Source: Thamnaconus septentrionalis
Taxonomy: Eukaryota > Chordata > Actinopteri > Tetraodontiformes > Monacanthidae
NCBI GenBank assembly: GCA_009823395.1
Contig: CM020509.1
Coordinates: forward strand, 7,658,001 to 7,722,000
Direction: 5' to 3'
DNA length: 64,000 bases
Shown here: piece after piece, positions 21,239 through 33,863 of the stretch
Layout: each line of letters begins with the position of its first letter
How positions within the stretch are numbered: the first letter of the stretch is position 1
Translations under genes and position numbers: made by a program
The notes under the pieces: generated by a model
Seen by the model: the letters and a program-made list of their open reading frames with translations, nothing else
Told to the model about the DNA's origin: nothing
Database searches by the model: none

Positions 21239-24200
21239 TGCATTTCAATTTTCTATTTTAGGTTTACTTCCTACCAATGTAGCGGATGACCTCACCAAAC
21301 TATAATGCTTTACACTTGTTCTCTGTTGTGTTGTCCGCTCTGTCTCCTCTGTCGGCCTCCGTTTTCCCTCCCTTCTGATCTTCACTCTTACTTCCTCTTT
21401 TCCCTCTTGCTTTAATCAGTTACATTTATTTCCGCCTCGAGCCTCCGGTATTGGAGACTTTTCACCTGCCTCACTGACCTCCTGTGTGCCAACCTGTTAC
21501 TGATTAAATCTGTTTTAGTGTCTGCTCTTTAAGCTCATTCTTAGTTAGACTCAAGGCAAAAGGCTGGAGATAAAAGAAAATAGACTCTTTCCCTGTGTAA
21601 TATTTACAGTGATTTCCTGAAAAGCTTATTTTCAAAGGCAGCAGTTTTCCAGTGTTGTTCCTCTCAACAGCGTAATTAGATGATTTTCACCCAAAGCTAA
21701 TGAGTGTTACACAATTGTTTCAATTGGCTTCCACTGTTTCTCCACTTTATCTGCACTTCTGTGAAACATCTCTGTTGTTTACCAAGTGGAAGGTGAAATG
21801 AGAATCTGAGAAAACACAAAAGAATATTTGGTCTCAAACCCAACCGATTTAGAATAAAAATACCTGGTGCCATCATCTGAATTCGAGCCCTTTCCAGGTA
21901 AACTTGAAAAAAAACCCCAAACTCAAATCATGAAAGCTGACCCGTGGAAACTTTTCATGGAATAATAAGGGACAATAAGCTCAGGCATTAAAATGAATTG
22001 GTTATGCTGAGCCATTCGTCCCACTTCCTGTGTGGGAACGTTTGGCTCTTAAAATAATGAGAAAACCTGATGCAGATGGTGTTAAATGAAACGTGATGAG
22101 CTCAGAGAGGAAAAAAAAGTGATTGGAAATAATAATTCTACATGGACAAAACTGGATGAGATCAGAATGTTTGAGAATTCACCCCGAGGGGAAACTGTGA
22201 GTGGAAAACATTCGGCTTTGCACAATCTCATCTGACAATGTTGACGAGGCATCCTAACCAGCACTAGGATGTCACCAAGGATGCATTTACACCACTGGTC
22301 TACATGCCCAGTTTCAATTTGTCACCTGTATTTGATCTGATGACCCATATCTGATATCTGCCTTGACACCTGCTTCAACTTTGCTTACACTGGGAACAAC
22401 CTGCAGACGTAGATGTGATTTTGGCCACCAGCATGGGAAAGAAAATAAGCCACATTGCTCAACATCCAAGGTAAACATAATTTTGCAGCGGATGCGAGTA
22501 TCATCCAGCTGCAGGCGAAGGGCTGCCGCTGGAAAGGAATCAGTGAAGATCATAATTAAAGCTTTAGCACGAGCGCCATGGATGAAATGGCTATCATGTG
22601 TAATTTGTTGAATTTTCAGTGCACAATGCCAGAGAAAGCAGCAATTGAGCACGTAATTGGGTAGGATAGTCAATTGCTTGTGAACAAAAATAGCTAACTA
22701 GCCAATCACATTGCAGCAACTCAGTGCACTCAAGCGTGGAGACGTGGGGAAGCTGGCCTGCAGGAATGCAAAGCGAGCAGTAGAATGGGGAATGAAGGAG
22801 AGACTCTGAACATGGTGACCGTGGTCGATCAATGTTGGATTTTCACTGCACAATAAGCAGCTCTACAGAAAATGGTACTTAAAAGAGAAAATATATCCAT
22901 TGAACAGCAGTTGACTGGAGGTTAATACTTTGTTGAAAGGCAACAGAGTGGAGAGGCCACAGTATTTTGCTCCAACATTTTCAGACGTCAATTCAAATGC
23001 AAGTTCTCCTGGTTCGACCTGGAGGATCACACTTGCGATATTAACTTCCAGGATCCCTGAGTCTGATCTTGACAAGCTGCATGTTGAAAAACAGCCTCAT
23101 ACTATAAAACAAAACAAGTTGGAAAATGAGCGAAGAAACAAAATGACGTCAAAAGATGAGCTGAATAGGGAGAAGACTCGGTGAGTGTGTCGGACGAGAG
23201 TCGCATCATTTTCACGTACTATAGAGTCTCAAATCCAACTGGACCCCACCAGATGTGGAATTGGAAATAAGAGAACTCAGAGGGACAAATCAGGAGTGGG
23301 TCATGTGAACTGTGTAAATCCAGCCATCGTGATTCATCCTGGTCACTTCGCTTGCTTGCATCCCGGCTGATAGTGAGGTAGCTACTCACTCGCTGCTACC
23401 TTGTTTGCAACGAGGGAGATTCTGTAGCGGCTTTGATGAGCTCCCATTCAGTGAGTCAGAAGAAGTTGTGAAGGATTTCTTTTTCTCACTGAGAAGCGAT
23501 AACACCCGTTATTTTCTTATTTTTTCACAACTGTTAAGAATTTCCGATGACGCACTTCTGAATTCGATGTTACCTGTTTCCACACCAGCATTTGGTCATA
23601 TGCTTTTTTTCAAAGAAACACTGGTTTCATCATGACTTGAAAGCGGCGGTGTAATCCAAAGATATCGCTGCTTCTCTGCGGTTCCACCTCAACTTGTCCA
23701 TGATGAAATCTCCCGGAGCTCTTCTCAACTGCTGCTCCGCACATCAGAAGCGTTAAATTGTAGATTCACATGAAAAACAAAATGTGCAACGGCTGAACAT
23801 CCAGTGTCCGAAAAAACTCGCCCGGCCCCGCAATGAATTCCAATCACGGGGCGGACAGAGTGGAGAAAAAGTTTGACCGCCACGTGGTCTGAGCGGGGAA
23901 ACAAAGACCAGAGTCGGCAGTGAACTTCAGCTTAATTATCAAGTATGAGCGCCCACAGATCCTGGGCCCCGTATTCGGGGATGTTATTTATTAAAGTAGG
24001 AGGCAATGACACCTACAGCAGATTGCCTTATTATTTATAATGCTCAGCGCCGGATGTGTGAGGTGGTTCACAATGGCAGCCTAGGAGAGCGCCTGCTGCA
24101 AAGAAAGTGGAGTTAAAACCATGATGCAGCCTCTCAGTTACCTGAGGACATTTATTTAGGGGCTCTTTTCAATGTTTTAAAAGGTGACGTGGATGTATTA

Positions 24201-27170
24201 GTTATTGCGTGCTTGTGAAAACTTGGGTTGCTTGTAAATTGTACATGCTCAAGGTCCTATTTTCTTTACTAAAGACTGATTACCTTTATTTGCAATTCCA
24301 CTGGCTTGCTGAGAAGTCTGCAGTCTCGCTTGCACGCCTTGAAAAGTTTGAAAATCTAAAGTGTTTTCAAATGGTATTAGGTGGAATGATCTGTTTTTGT
24401 AGCGCCAGAGGCACGACCTTTTACATGACCTCGACACTCCTGGGTCTGGGTCTTGTCTTGGTCTCGGACATAACGATCTCCAGGGGATTTCAAAAACAAG
24501 GAAAACTGGTCCTGGTAATAATCATATTTGATTTATAAATTCATCGTCAATCTTTTTCAAATACAACCAATAAGATGCATCTATTTTAGAAACAGGTTGA
24601 AACAACAATGTATATTTAGTCTCAATTGTTCCATCTCCTCTCCTCATGATCAGGTCTTTGTTGGTCTTGGTCTCAATAAGCCTGGTCTTGATAGTGTCTT
24701 GGTCTCAGTTATATCACTGAAATAATCATTCAGTGAGCTGGATGTTATTGGGGAAAAAGCAAACGAAGATGAAGACAACAAAAGACAGTTGATGCTGAAG
24801 AGATTAGCATGGATGCTATAGTGGGGGTTGTTTTTGTTGTAGTGTGTGGCATTTTTACTTATAAAAACAGAGATTGATAAGATTGATAAGGAAGATGTTT
24901 TTGTTTCAATTTTGTTTCAGTGGTGATACACAGAAAAAAAAAACAAAAGTTGGGAAGAGAGCAACACATTAAGTGGCAACACAGAACACCTGGAACACAT
25001 GTTAGCTACAGTGGAACAGAAACACTGCACGGACGTGCTTTGAGAACAAGATCGCCGCAGCAGGTAGAGCCAAATTGAATCAGGGTGGCGCCTTTTATCC
25101 TCTGGGGCAAAAAATGGAGAATTACCGCCAGATGGCACCTGGTTCAAATTATGGAAAAATTAATAATCGCATATGGAAGCTGTCAAATAATCAGCGCTTT
25201 CTATATCCTTGGCCCCCCTGAATTCCCCTCGGTAAACCCTTTCACGCCTCCTCTTGGGTCGCAAAACAAGCAGCCGATGCTCAATCGGTCGCCGCAGCAA
25301 CACACAAGCGTGTTTATCTTGCAGAGGAGCGACGGCAACGACTTTGCAGACCAATTTCCACAGTCACGCCAACCGCTGTGTGGAACTGCGAGTGTAATTC
25401 CTTGAATACTGGGGCGTTTTATGGAAAAAATTGCTCATTTATTTCCTGGCTGTTGTCGAACAGCCCGCCTTCACCGCGTGCCTCAGATTATTAAATGGAG
25501 ACGCAGGCTAAAGGGAAGAGAGCGGCAGCCGTGCCGGGAAAAGGACACGGTGAAAACCAGATTCTGGAGCGGAAACGCTCGCTTTGCATTTGCCTTTGAC
25601 AAGCGAGGACCAAAGCCAGGCAATAAAAACTCAAGCACCTGCGTGAGATAACAACCGCATTTCACTCGAGCAATCAGGATGTTTTTGCTGAGCTGTTTGT
25701 TCTGGGGGGCTGCTGCGGGGAACAGCAGCGGCTTTGCCCTTTGACCTCTGCCTTCACCGGATTTGGCCGTCTAATTTGGTTAATAGTTTTCTCCACCCCC
25801 CCGACCCCTCCACCCCTCCAGGGGACACGTTTTGGTATGGACAACATCAGCCAGCGGGGTGTTCGGGTCAGGTCGGCCCTTTAAACCACGGTTCATTACA
25901 AGGACAGGCCAGGAAAATGCATCTCCATTTGTCACCTCCAGAGCGTCACCGCTATTATCGAGGCCGCATTGTTGAGTGGGACCTGCTCAGTTTTGGCTGT
26001 CGGCAAAGATTTAGGGCGCTCCATCCATCAGCTCGCGGCCCTTCTCCCGACCTAAAACATCCACATCACCAGAAATGAACTGTCTCCAGCCTGTTCATGA
26101 ACGCACCAGAAGAGAGGAAAATCCATCCTTCACTTCCTTCGCCTGTCAGAAAGTGTGTGATGAAATAGCCAGATCTGGACTCCCCCACCGTGATGTCACA
26201 GAGGGCACTGACACCTCTTCCAGGTGCTGGCTCTGCCTCCTGAGAGCACTTTGTGTTTGCAATCCCTCCAAACATCTGGGAGGCGCAACCAAGCAACAGC
26301 TTCAGCCGGGACATGTGAGCAGATGAAAGAAGGAGGGAAGCTGCTCTGTTGGACCAAGTCAAGATATAAAATCAAATTTCTTATTAAATTAGATTGTGAG
26401 CCAAAACTTCAAGGATTAGAGATTTATGGATGAACATGTGTGAATGAAGATAATGAAACCTCCTTGGTCAGGGCTGGCTGGGTTGTCACTGTTTGACTGA
26501 CCAGACTGCATTTCGGCAAACATATTCCTGTAAAGTCTCCTCCGGCTGAAAAAACACAAAAACAAACACTGGGCATTTGCACAAACATTTAAAAAATCTC
26601 TGCATTATTCATCTCTCTTAAACTGAATTGCACTAATTTCCCCAGCACAAAATGAATATTCATTCATTTGCCAACAAATTCTGGCAAGTGTTTCCGGCAG
26701 CGGAACAAACAATAATGCCAACTCCTTAAAGTAAAGCGCGGCGGCAGAACCAACTTCAAAGTGCTTGTGTGAAGCAGCCCAGCTTCCCACGAACATCTGC
26801 TGAGCGCTGCGTCAACGTTAACAAGAACAAAAAAAAAAGAACGATGGAAGGATGTGCGCGTTGAGGAGATTCTCCTGGACGGGTGACAGAAGAAGACAAA
26901 ATGGGCAGTGATGAATGTACACCGTGCTGTACTCCCAGACTGTGTTTGTGTGTGTCAGTGTGTGCACAAATTCACTTGTTGTTGATCCAGGTGCCATATG
27001 ATTATTTTTGGTCACCAGGAGTGTCAGGAAGCCAGTGATGGATGTTCCTGGATAACCTTCTCACCCCTCTAAAAACCTTCCACAGAGACTCGTCTCCCCT
27101 GCTGGCCACGAAAAAAAGGGAAGAGAAGCGCCATAAATTTAACATCTGTCACGGCAGGAAACCTGATCCA
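21239..27170 (+). other. intergenic, no gene seen
   Basis: Mostly unique AT-rich DNA. 24430-24720 has recurring TCTTGGTCT words, probably a decayed repeat. 23940-24110 looks unusually free of simple sequence and could be a conserved non-coding element, which needs alignment. The open frames at 25.42-26.36 kb have no domain. Confidence 0.6.
24440..24720 (+). repeat. interspersed TCTTGGTCT-rich segment
   Basis: CTGGGTCTGGGTCTTGTCTTGG at about 24439-24461 and GGTCTTGGTCTCAATAAG plus GTGTCTTGGTCTCAG at 24660-24710 repeat the same words on either side of unrelated sequence. Origin unknown. Confidence 0.35.
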
Positions 27171-27173
27171 GGC

Positions 27174-27200
27174 GCTGCTGCTGCTGCTGCTGCTGCTGCT
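27174..27200 (+). repeat. (GCT)9 microsatellite
   Basis: Nine perfect GCT units in intergenic DNA. The minus strand reads (AGC)9. Confidence 0.95.
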
Positions 27201-30200
27201 CCAACCTTCTTCTAACTTTCCAACTAATTGCTGCGGCGACAACAGCTGAACCCTGAAGGCTGGCCGGAAGGAAAAAGATGTGGCTGGACACGTTCTTCTC
27301 CCGTCAAGACAGTTTGACGAGTGTGATTGTTCCGTCTGGGACGGTCAGCTGACCTTAGTCTGGACAGGAAGAATCGTTGCGGGACATTTGTCCTGACTTT
27401 TGACACGTTGTCCACGGTTTACAAGCTCAGACTCCCCATCAGCTCGCCGCCGTTCCTCTTCCTCACTTGCGACGCCGTCCCACCAACTGACCGTCACAAA
27501 ACCCCACCTGTTCTCTTTCTTTGGTCGACCACCCTCGCTGCTGAATGAACACATTGTCATAGTTGACTAAACATGGAGACCCGCTTGGCGCTGTGTACCT
27601 AATAAAGTGGCCGCTGAGTGTATTTCCGCACATGCACTGCTGCCAAGCTGGAGGTCTCGCTAGTTTTTCCGCTATTCCGGTCGCCCCTGGTTGTTGTTGG
27701 TTATTTGAAGCGTTTTAATCAGTCTGCCCATTCTGACCTCTGACCCCCAGCAGCGACGAGGCATTGTCGTGCACACAATTGTAACTCGCAGGAAATTGGC
27801 TGGCGCTGAACCTCACAAGTGGTCTTGACCTCGTGTCGAGGGCTAAATGCACCCAGGCGACAGAAACCAATACTTCTGTTATTGTCATAAACTCACTTTT
27901 TCTACCTAAACGGTTTTTAGTGCTACTTACAGTTTTTCAGTGTCAGGCCCGCACCAAACCAGCATATTGCCTGTTTGCGTGTTGGCGGACGTGCCCGTCT
28001 GCAACGCCGTGAGCACAATTAGATTTAAGTAAGCAGAAAGAAAGACAGAAACACAACCTTGCGCCCAGTGTGGATGAGACGCACCATCTGTTCTGGTGGG
28101 ACGCAACGGAGAGGCCGTCTGTGCACGTGTCCGCCGGGTAGCCTGGCGTAGACTCGCTCTCTGGCTGTGAAACACCCGACCCTGTTTGCGCGACAAACCG
28201 TAATGACAAATCAGGGACAATCCCGGGAGGCGGACGAGGTGGATTTCTTCGCTCGCCGGACGTGACCCCTTGATTCGAGCCACACTTAAAGGCCTCTTCA
28301 GATTCTCCAGAAGGGACACAATGAAAGCCTGTGTCGACGAGGCGTTTTTTGGCTTTTTCTTTTTTCCTCTTCTTTTTTTTGTAGACTTTGTTTCATGTTT
28401 GTCCCGCAGTGACCCGTGTAGCCGCTACAGAAGGGAAGAAAGAGGAAGCGGAGGCGTCCCAGTGGGGCGGTGGTGGGCGGAGTTCACATGGAACAACCGC
28501 TCGTCTGTTTGTAGCCCGACGTTTTCGCTGCCGTCTTTGGGACCGTTTGAAGGTGTGTGTGTGGGGGGGAAAAAGGAATAAAAGTCAGGAAACACAGGAC
28601 ACAGGACTCGTTAATGCCGGTCACGGCAACACCATGTCTCATCTTAGGGTACCACCATCCAAGGAATTTGTGTCTGCTGGTATTTCGCACACCTCGGCCA
28701 TAACAACATATCAACAATTTTTTTGCCTCCCATTTTTCTTTTTACCCACTTCCCACAGCGAACGTCAGAGGATTGGCAGCTGTTATATAATTTGCATGTA
28801 TCCTATTACCAACCTGTCACCACTGCACCAAGCTGAGTTGCATGTTTACAGGACTGTCCAGCTTCTGGGAAAAAAGGCTGGAACACGTTGCAGCGGTAGG
28901 AATGACAGGAAAACATACGACTGCCTGTCAAATCAGCTGGATGTTTATCTGGGCTCAGACTGATGTCTGATATCTGTGCAAACCTAAAATAAAAACAAAA
29001 TCTATCAATCAACTGTGGTTCAATTTGTCTGCATCAAGCCAGTGTGTGAATTTGCTTGAGTTAAAAATTGAAGCAAATTTTTTTTACTTTAAAACATCAC
29101 ACTTGACATAACTCCGTCCTCCCTTCTTCCATCGTCCTCTGTGTTCACTCGTTGTGTCTGCGCTTGGAAACACTTCAACTTTGATTACCTTTACACTCTC
29201 ACATTTAGCCAGAGAGGAAGCATCCGGCAGTCATGCGGGAGACACGGCATGGGTGCATGAAGCAAGAAAAATCTCCACACGAGCTGAATATTCATGTCAG
29301 TGAAATGATTTCCGCAAGCGTCTCGTGGGCTCAGACCTATGGCCAGTGCTGGAACACACTCATGTTTGTGGGTCTTTGGCTACGAGCCCACACGGAAAGA
29401 ATTTCCTCTCTGTTGATGATCATTTTGAAAGATGTTTAATTTGGAAAAAATGGCCAGATTCTCTCCTGATCCCAACCTATGAGCTAGTTGCAGGGGACAT
29501 AATAATAATGATAATATTCAAACTCTTCCAGGAAAAAAAGCTCTTGTGTGGACAGAGATTAGCAAGGCATCAAATGGGACAGGCTACTTTGAAGCAGAGG
29601 GAAATGAGGCCACATATGTTTGTGTCAGGCAGAAGTTGGAATCTTGGCAGCGCTAAACGGCTCCAACAAGATATTAACAAAGCGACTAATCATCATCACC
29701 ATCATCATCGTCATCATTGTCATCGCTCAGTTTGGCTGCTTTGACATAGAAAATCATAATGGGATGTAATAACCCACTAATTCCTCATTAGTAGTTGGGT
29801 CTGCGCTGATTGTCAGCTGATAGAAAATTAATGTAGCTCCGCCTGCAGCAGCAGGAGGTGGCAGCTGCCCGTCTCTCAAGTCAGAGAGTATCAGATCTCC
29901 ACAGGAGGTTTGTGGGAAAAGTCAGTCATCCTGGACTTACCAGCATTTTAATATTTCAAGGACAAAATAGTCTTGGTATTAATGTGCTTTTTTATTAGGT
30001 TTTTATGGATATGCCAAATTTTCATTTTGAGGGAATGTGAAAGTCATGTATTTATATGTCATGTGCATGTTGATTATTGGCCCAATTTTTTTTTTTTTTT
30101 TTTACTTTAACTGGGATGAGCAGCTTGTACTGGTGTCCAAGAGAAATTTCCCCCCTGGCGGCCAAAGAACTGCTAACATATACAACATATTTGCTAACAA

Positions 30201-33200
30201 CTCTGAAATCTTGTCCACATATGCAGTATGGATATTTAGACCTGCATTAGTTTAGCTACTTCCACCCTTCATTCCCAGTAGGCAGCAGTGGGCCATAGCC
30301 ACTATAGCCAGTGGGCTAAGTTGGCAGCAACAAATCTGACTGGTCCTCTTGAATGTGATGATGTCCAATCAGGTTCCAAGTTTTGCCCGAAGGCCTTTTC
30401 ACTGCCATGTTACCAGGGCCGGCTCTGAGGATGTGTGCAGGACTGGACCCAGGCTGGGCAGTTACATGCATATGGAACTTGCCGTTTTAGCATAATTGTA
30501 GAGTAACCTCAGCAGGTATTTCAGAAAGAGTGAGAGGATGATCTACATTTTTTTTATTTTTTTTATGTCAAATTGCTCTTGTAGCAATTCAGATCACGTT
30601 AGGCTCTTGTTTGGCAATAGGGTGTAAGAAAAAGAAGAAGAAGAAGAAAAAAAGCCAGCCTCCATACACAATCCGCAGGGACGAAGTGTAAGAATTTAAT
30701 AGTTTAGAAGAAAATAAACATTTCCTCTCTAATTTTCCACAAAGTGTTGATGGGGCATTTTCAGTCTGACATAAAAAAAATGGCAACGTTCATTGGAATT
30801 ACAAATGGTGATGCACATTGCAAATATGTACTTTAGCAAATAGATCCCTGTGGCACTGAGTCGCTCTTTAAAGATTCATAAGGCATCCGCCCGCCTGAGC
30901 AACATCTCCCCACGCTGAAGTGCTCCAGCTCCCAACAGAGATGGAAATGGTTGCTCAAAAAAAAAATTCTCAATGTGCTCTAGTTAGGGAGTTAAAATTA
31001 CAATCGCTGAGGCGTAAAAAGGCATTTTACAGTAACAGTCTTTTCAATCTGACAATAAAACATAAACTTAAAAGGACTGCGACTCCAGAACAAAAAAATG
31101 GGGCCTTGAATTGCCGGTGGTGGTGGTGGTGACAGAAACATGAAGTTGCAGTGACGCAGAACGATGGCGAATGGCGGTAAAGATAACAGCAGGGGGCCCC
31201 TGAGAGGTCTTCATTCTGTCTTGGACACGCAGCTGGATCATCCTCTTGGACCTCCGACGTGCTCTGCAGGGGCTCACATGCGCCGACGCCAGCGTGCCCA
31301 CGCTGAGTTGGGCTTTGTGCGACATGGAAACTCTTTGTTATCTGCTCCTTGTCAGCTTTGTTTGCTTGGATCATCTGGAAACGACATTTTGTTGAGGCCA
31401 CTTTTGAGACGCAGGAAGGGGTTCAGGCTGGCCGGCGCTGCAGCAAAACGAAATAAAAGGGGGGGAGTCACTTTCTGAACCATTGAGTGAACAAATGGTG
31501 TGAAAGCTGAATTCGTAACACTGAAGAATCAATAACTGTCTGTTTCAAAACAGTGAGTCGCTTTGAAGGAAGGGACCGTTCAGCCAAGGCGGCGACCAAG
31601 ATCAACCTCCCTGCAGAGGACAAGTGTGTTTTTAATTGTTTTTTTCTTGGCATCATGATGCTAAAACCAAATAACTTTTCAGGGGGCTGTAAACAAAAGG
31701 CTAAATATGCTAAGTAAGTGTTTTTTTGGGTGGCATTGTCAAATGCGTGGGGCTGCTCCACCGGAGTCCCGGGTGATAAATAAAATTGTTAATGGGCAGA
31801 ATGCGGCCCCTTTAGCATTAACAACAACATTAACGTTTATTTGGGGGCCGTTTGGGGTAAAAGGGGCCAATTTCATGGCTCGACACCTAAAGCTAAGGAC
31901 TTTGGAGGGAATCCACAAGAGGGGCCCGCCTGTCTCTCCGTATTTTATTTTCTAACCAATTATGGGAGGGCTGTCCACACGAATTTGGTGTCTGAGCTCT
32001 CAGACTTTGTGGCGAAGAAAAGCTGAAATGAAATAGGTTTCTGGCTGACAGTGCCCCAAATCTGCCTGTGTGCCGAGCGCCCGGCGCCGTCCCCTATCGA
32101 TATTAATCTTTTGTTTAATTTTCTCTGGGCAACACTGAGACCTCCATCAACACAAAGTCAGCTATCTCCCCATACACTGGTCTTAAACACACCTTCAACA
32201 TGCGTCAGATCTGGAGCAGGTTTGGATTGATGTGACCTGAGTCACAGTGACAATACAGAACCATGAAAGAGAAAAAGAACAAGGCCAGGCGCCGCAGCAC
32301 TTACACCCGTTTATCTGGATATTGTGGGGGGAATGAGATCAGGTAGAGGTTTCAAACAGCTAGTCTACTCTCAGTCTTTATTTTTAGCTTTAGTCTTTGA
32401 AATCGCATGAACCCAATGGCCTGTTGGATGAGCATCCTGAGAAGATGGATCTTTATAAAAGAAAATGTGTTTTATTCTGAAGGCAAATGATTGGCCATTT
32501 ATAAACATTAATGCAACAGTTAAAGGTCACATCTTAGACTGATTTGGAGATCTCGTTAAAATAAAAAGTTTCCTCCAGTCTCGGAGGCCACAGTGCGAAA
32601 CGTCACCATTCTGAGACAAACTGGACAGCTGAGTCTTGAGGCCTTTCAGTGGACAACACATGAGCAGCTGTTGGTCTGCTGTTGGAGAACACGGCAACAT
32701 CAGACTTCCAGCGGGTGGAATTCTTTCCCTCTGTGAAACTCTGGAAAGGCTAGATGGAATAAAAAAAATAATAAAAAATCTCAGAGCCTTCACGCCATGA
32801 GGTGAGCATGATGATGATGGGTGAAATATACAATTCTGGCTGAACTGCCTCTGTAAGAATGACCAACAATCTACTTTTATTAACAGTTGACGACAACTTT
32901 AGTGATGGAACTAAATACATAAGCCCATCTCCACCAAGGTGAATATCAATGTAACTGGCAGGACAGGCTGTACCTCTTTGTGACAATTTTGAAATCTCGT
33001 CAGTCACAGGATTCAATGAGCAGTGACTAAATATTGATACACAACGACAAACAATGCTTCCCTCCATAACAGTCAAGTGGATACAAAAAGTTTCCACAGC
33101 CTTCATGGACGAGATGAGTTTAATTTTAATTTTGAGAGAACTATAAATTTTTATTACATTTGGGTGTTTAATAAAGTGCCCAGGGTCGTATAATCAGTCC

Positions 33201-33300
33201 AATTAAACACCGCGGTAGAAAAAAAAAAAAATGATTATAGCGCATGAACATAAACGTTAAAACACAACAGAGCAGGTGGAGGGAGACTATTAACGCTCTT
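27201..33300 (+). other. intergenic upstream of gfra4, no gene seen
   Basis: Unique sequence with a repeat tail at 27.6 kb, (CATCAT)n at about 29688-29725 and (GGT)n at about 31117-31130. The open frames of 139-191 residues at 28.3-29.7 kb start and stop without splice context or domains. Confidence 0.6.
27591..27622 (+). mobile_element. teleost interspersed repeat tail
   Basis: TGTACCTAATAAAGTGGCC followed by GCTGAGTGTA is the end of a repeat common in fish genomes. A related, more decayed copy is at 41503-41590. The body of the element here is not recognisable; family uncertain. Confidence 0.5.
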
Positions 33301-33585
33301 CCGTTTGCGCAGCAGAATGATCTTTAATTTCATCCATTATTAACGCCGCAGACGTTCCGGCAGCGAAGCCCGGCTGGTTAATGTCCAGCTCCCTCCCCCT
33401 CCACGTGCTCCTCCTCTCCTCATATCCCCCCCGCCCCCCAGCCCTCCCACACCCTCCTTCCCGGCCGCGCGGTTTCAGCATCTCCACCGGAGTGGACTCG
33501 TGCGGGCAACCACGACGCGCAGCGGACGCGTTCGGCGCGCAGGGTTCAACTTTCACGCAACATCACTGCGCGCAACTTTGCCACT

Positions 33586-33624
33586 ATGACTGCGAGTCGG
33601 CAGAAGAAGCAGGTGGGATTATAA
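33586..33624 (+). other. upstream ORF 1 of gfra4 leader (12 codons)
   Basis: ATG at 33586 opens a 12-codon frame closed by TAA at 33622-33624. It lies in the leader only if transcription starts upstream of it. Not in frame with the gfra4 ATG. Confidence 0.4.
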
Positions 33625-33697
33625 GGCAGTGGGAAAAAAGAAGGATTTCTTTACCTCGCCTCCTCCTCCTCCTCCTCCTCCTCCTCGTCCCGCCCGC

Positions 33698-33721
33698 ATG
33701 TCTTGCGTTTCCCCGCACTGA
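33698..33721 (+). other. upstream ORF 2 of gfra4 leader (7 codons)
   Basis: ATG at 33698 followed by six codons and TGA at 33719-33721. Confidence 0.4.
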
Positions 33722-33728
33722 TCTCCAC

Positions 33729-33779
33729 ATGCCAGGCAGGAATTTATCTTCACGCCGCGTAATTGTGAAGCTGTACTGA
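33729..33779 (+). other. upstream ORF 3 of gfra4 leader (16 codons)
   Basis: ATG at 33729, 16 codons, TGA at 33777-33779, ending 41 bases before the gfra4 ATG. With uORFs 1 and 2 it makes a leader expected to limit translation of gfra4. Confidence 0.45.
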
Positions 33780-33820
33780 CCCTGACGGAGCCTCGCCCGC
33801 TGTCGTTATCCCGCCTAGAG

Positions 33821-33863
33821 ATGGATCTGTGGGGAGTTTATCTGCTTCAGCTCACAAGTTTTG
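33821..33863 (+). CDS. gfra4: gfra4 coding exon 1 (signal peptide)
   Basis: Encodes [14 protein letters not shown] plus one base of codon 15, the first half of a signal peptide. ATG context GAGATGG has purine at -3 and G at +4. Donor TTTTG|GTAAGC, phase 1. It joins exon 2 to give a hydrophobic stretch ending LASRDC, with cleavage expected near residue 22. Confidence 0.82.

Larger units (their letters stand above)
33360..33820 (+). promoter_or_regulatory. CpG-rich promoter / 5' leader region of gfra4
   Basis: A local rise in GC and CpG content (for example CGCGCGG, GACGCGCAGCGGACGCG, CGGCGCGCAGG at about 33463-33543) directly upstream of the gfra4 ATG, in otherwise AT-rich DNA. No TATA box. 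A (TCC)n run lies at about 33659-33687. The transcription start is not defined by sequence alone; positions below 33600 are more likely promoter, and above it leader. Confidence 0.6.

Noticed and set aside
29325..29744. 139-residue ORF ending in a His run
   Set aside because: The His stretch is the (CATCAT)n microsatellite and the rest has no domain.
33381..33779. 132-residue ORF upstream of gfra4
   Set aside because: Low-complexity Pro/Leu composition from the CpG-rich region and (TCC)n; no ATG at a likely transcript position and no domain.
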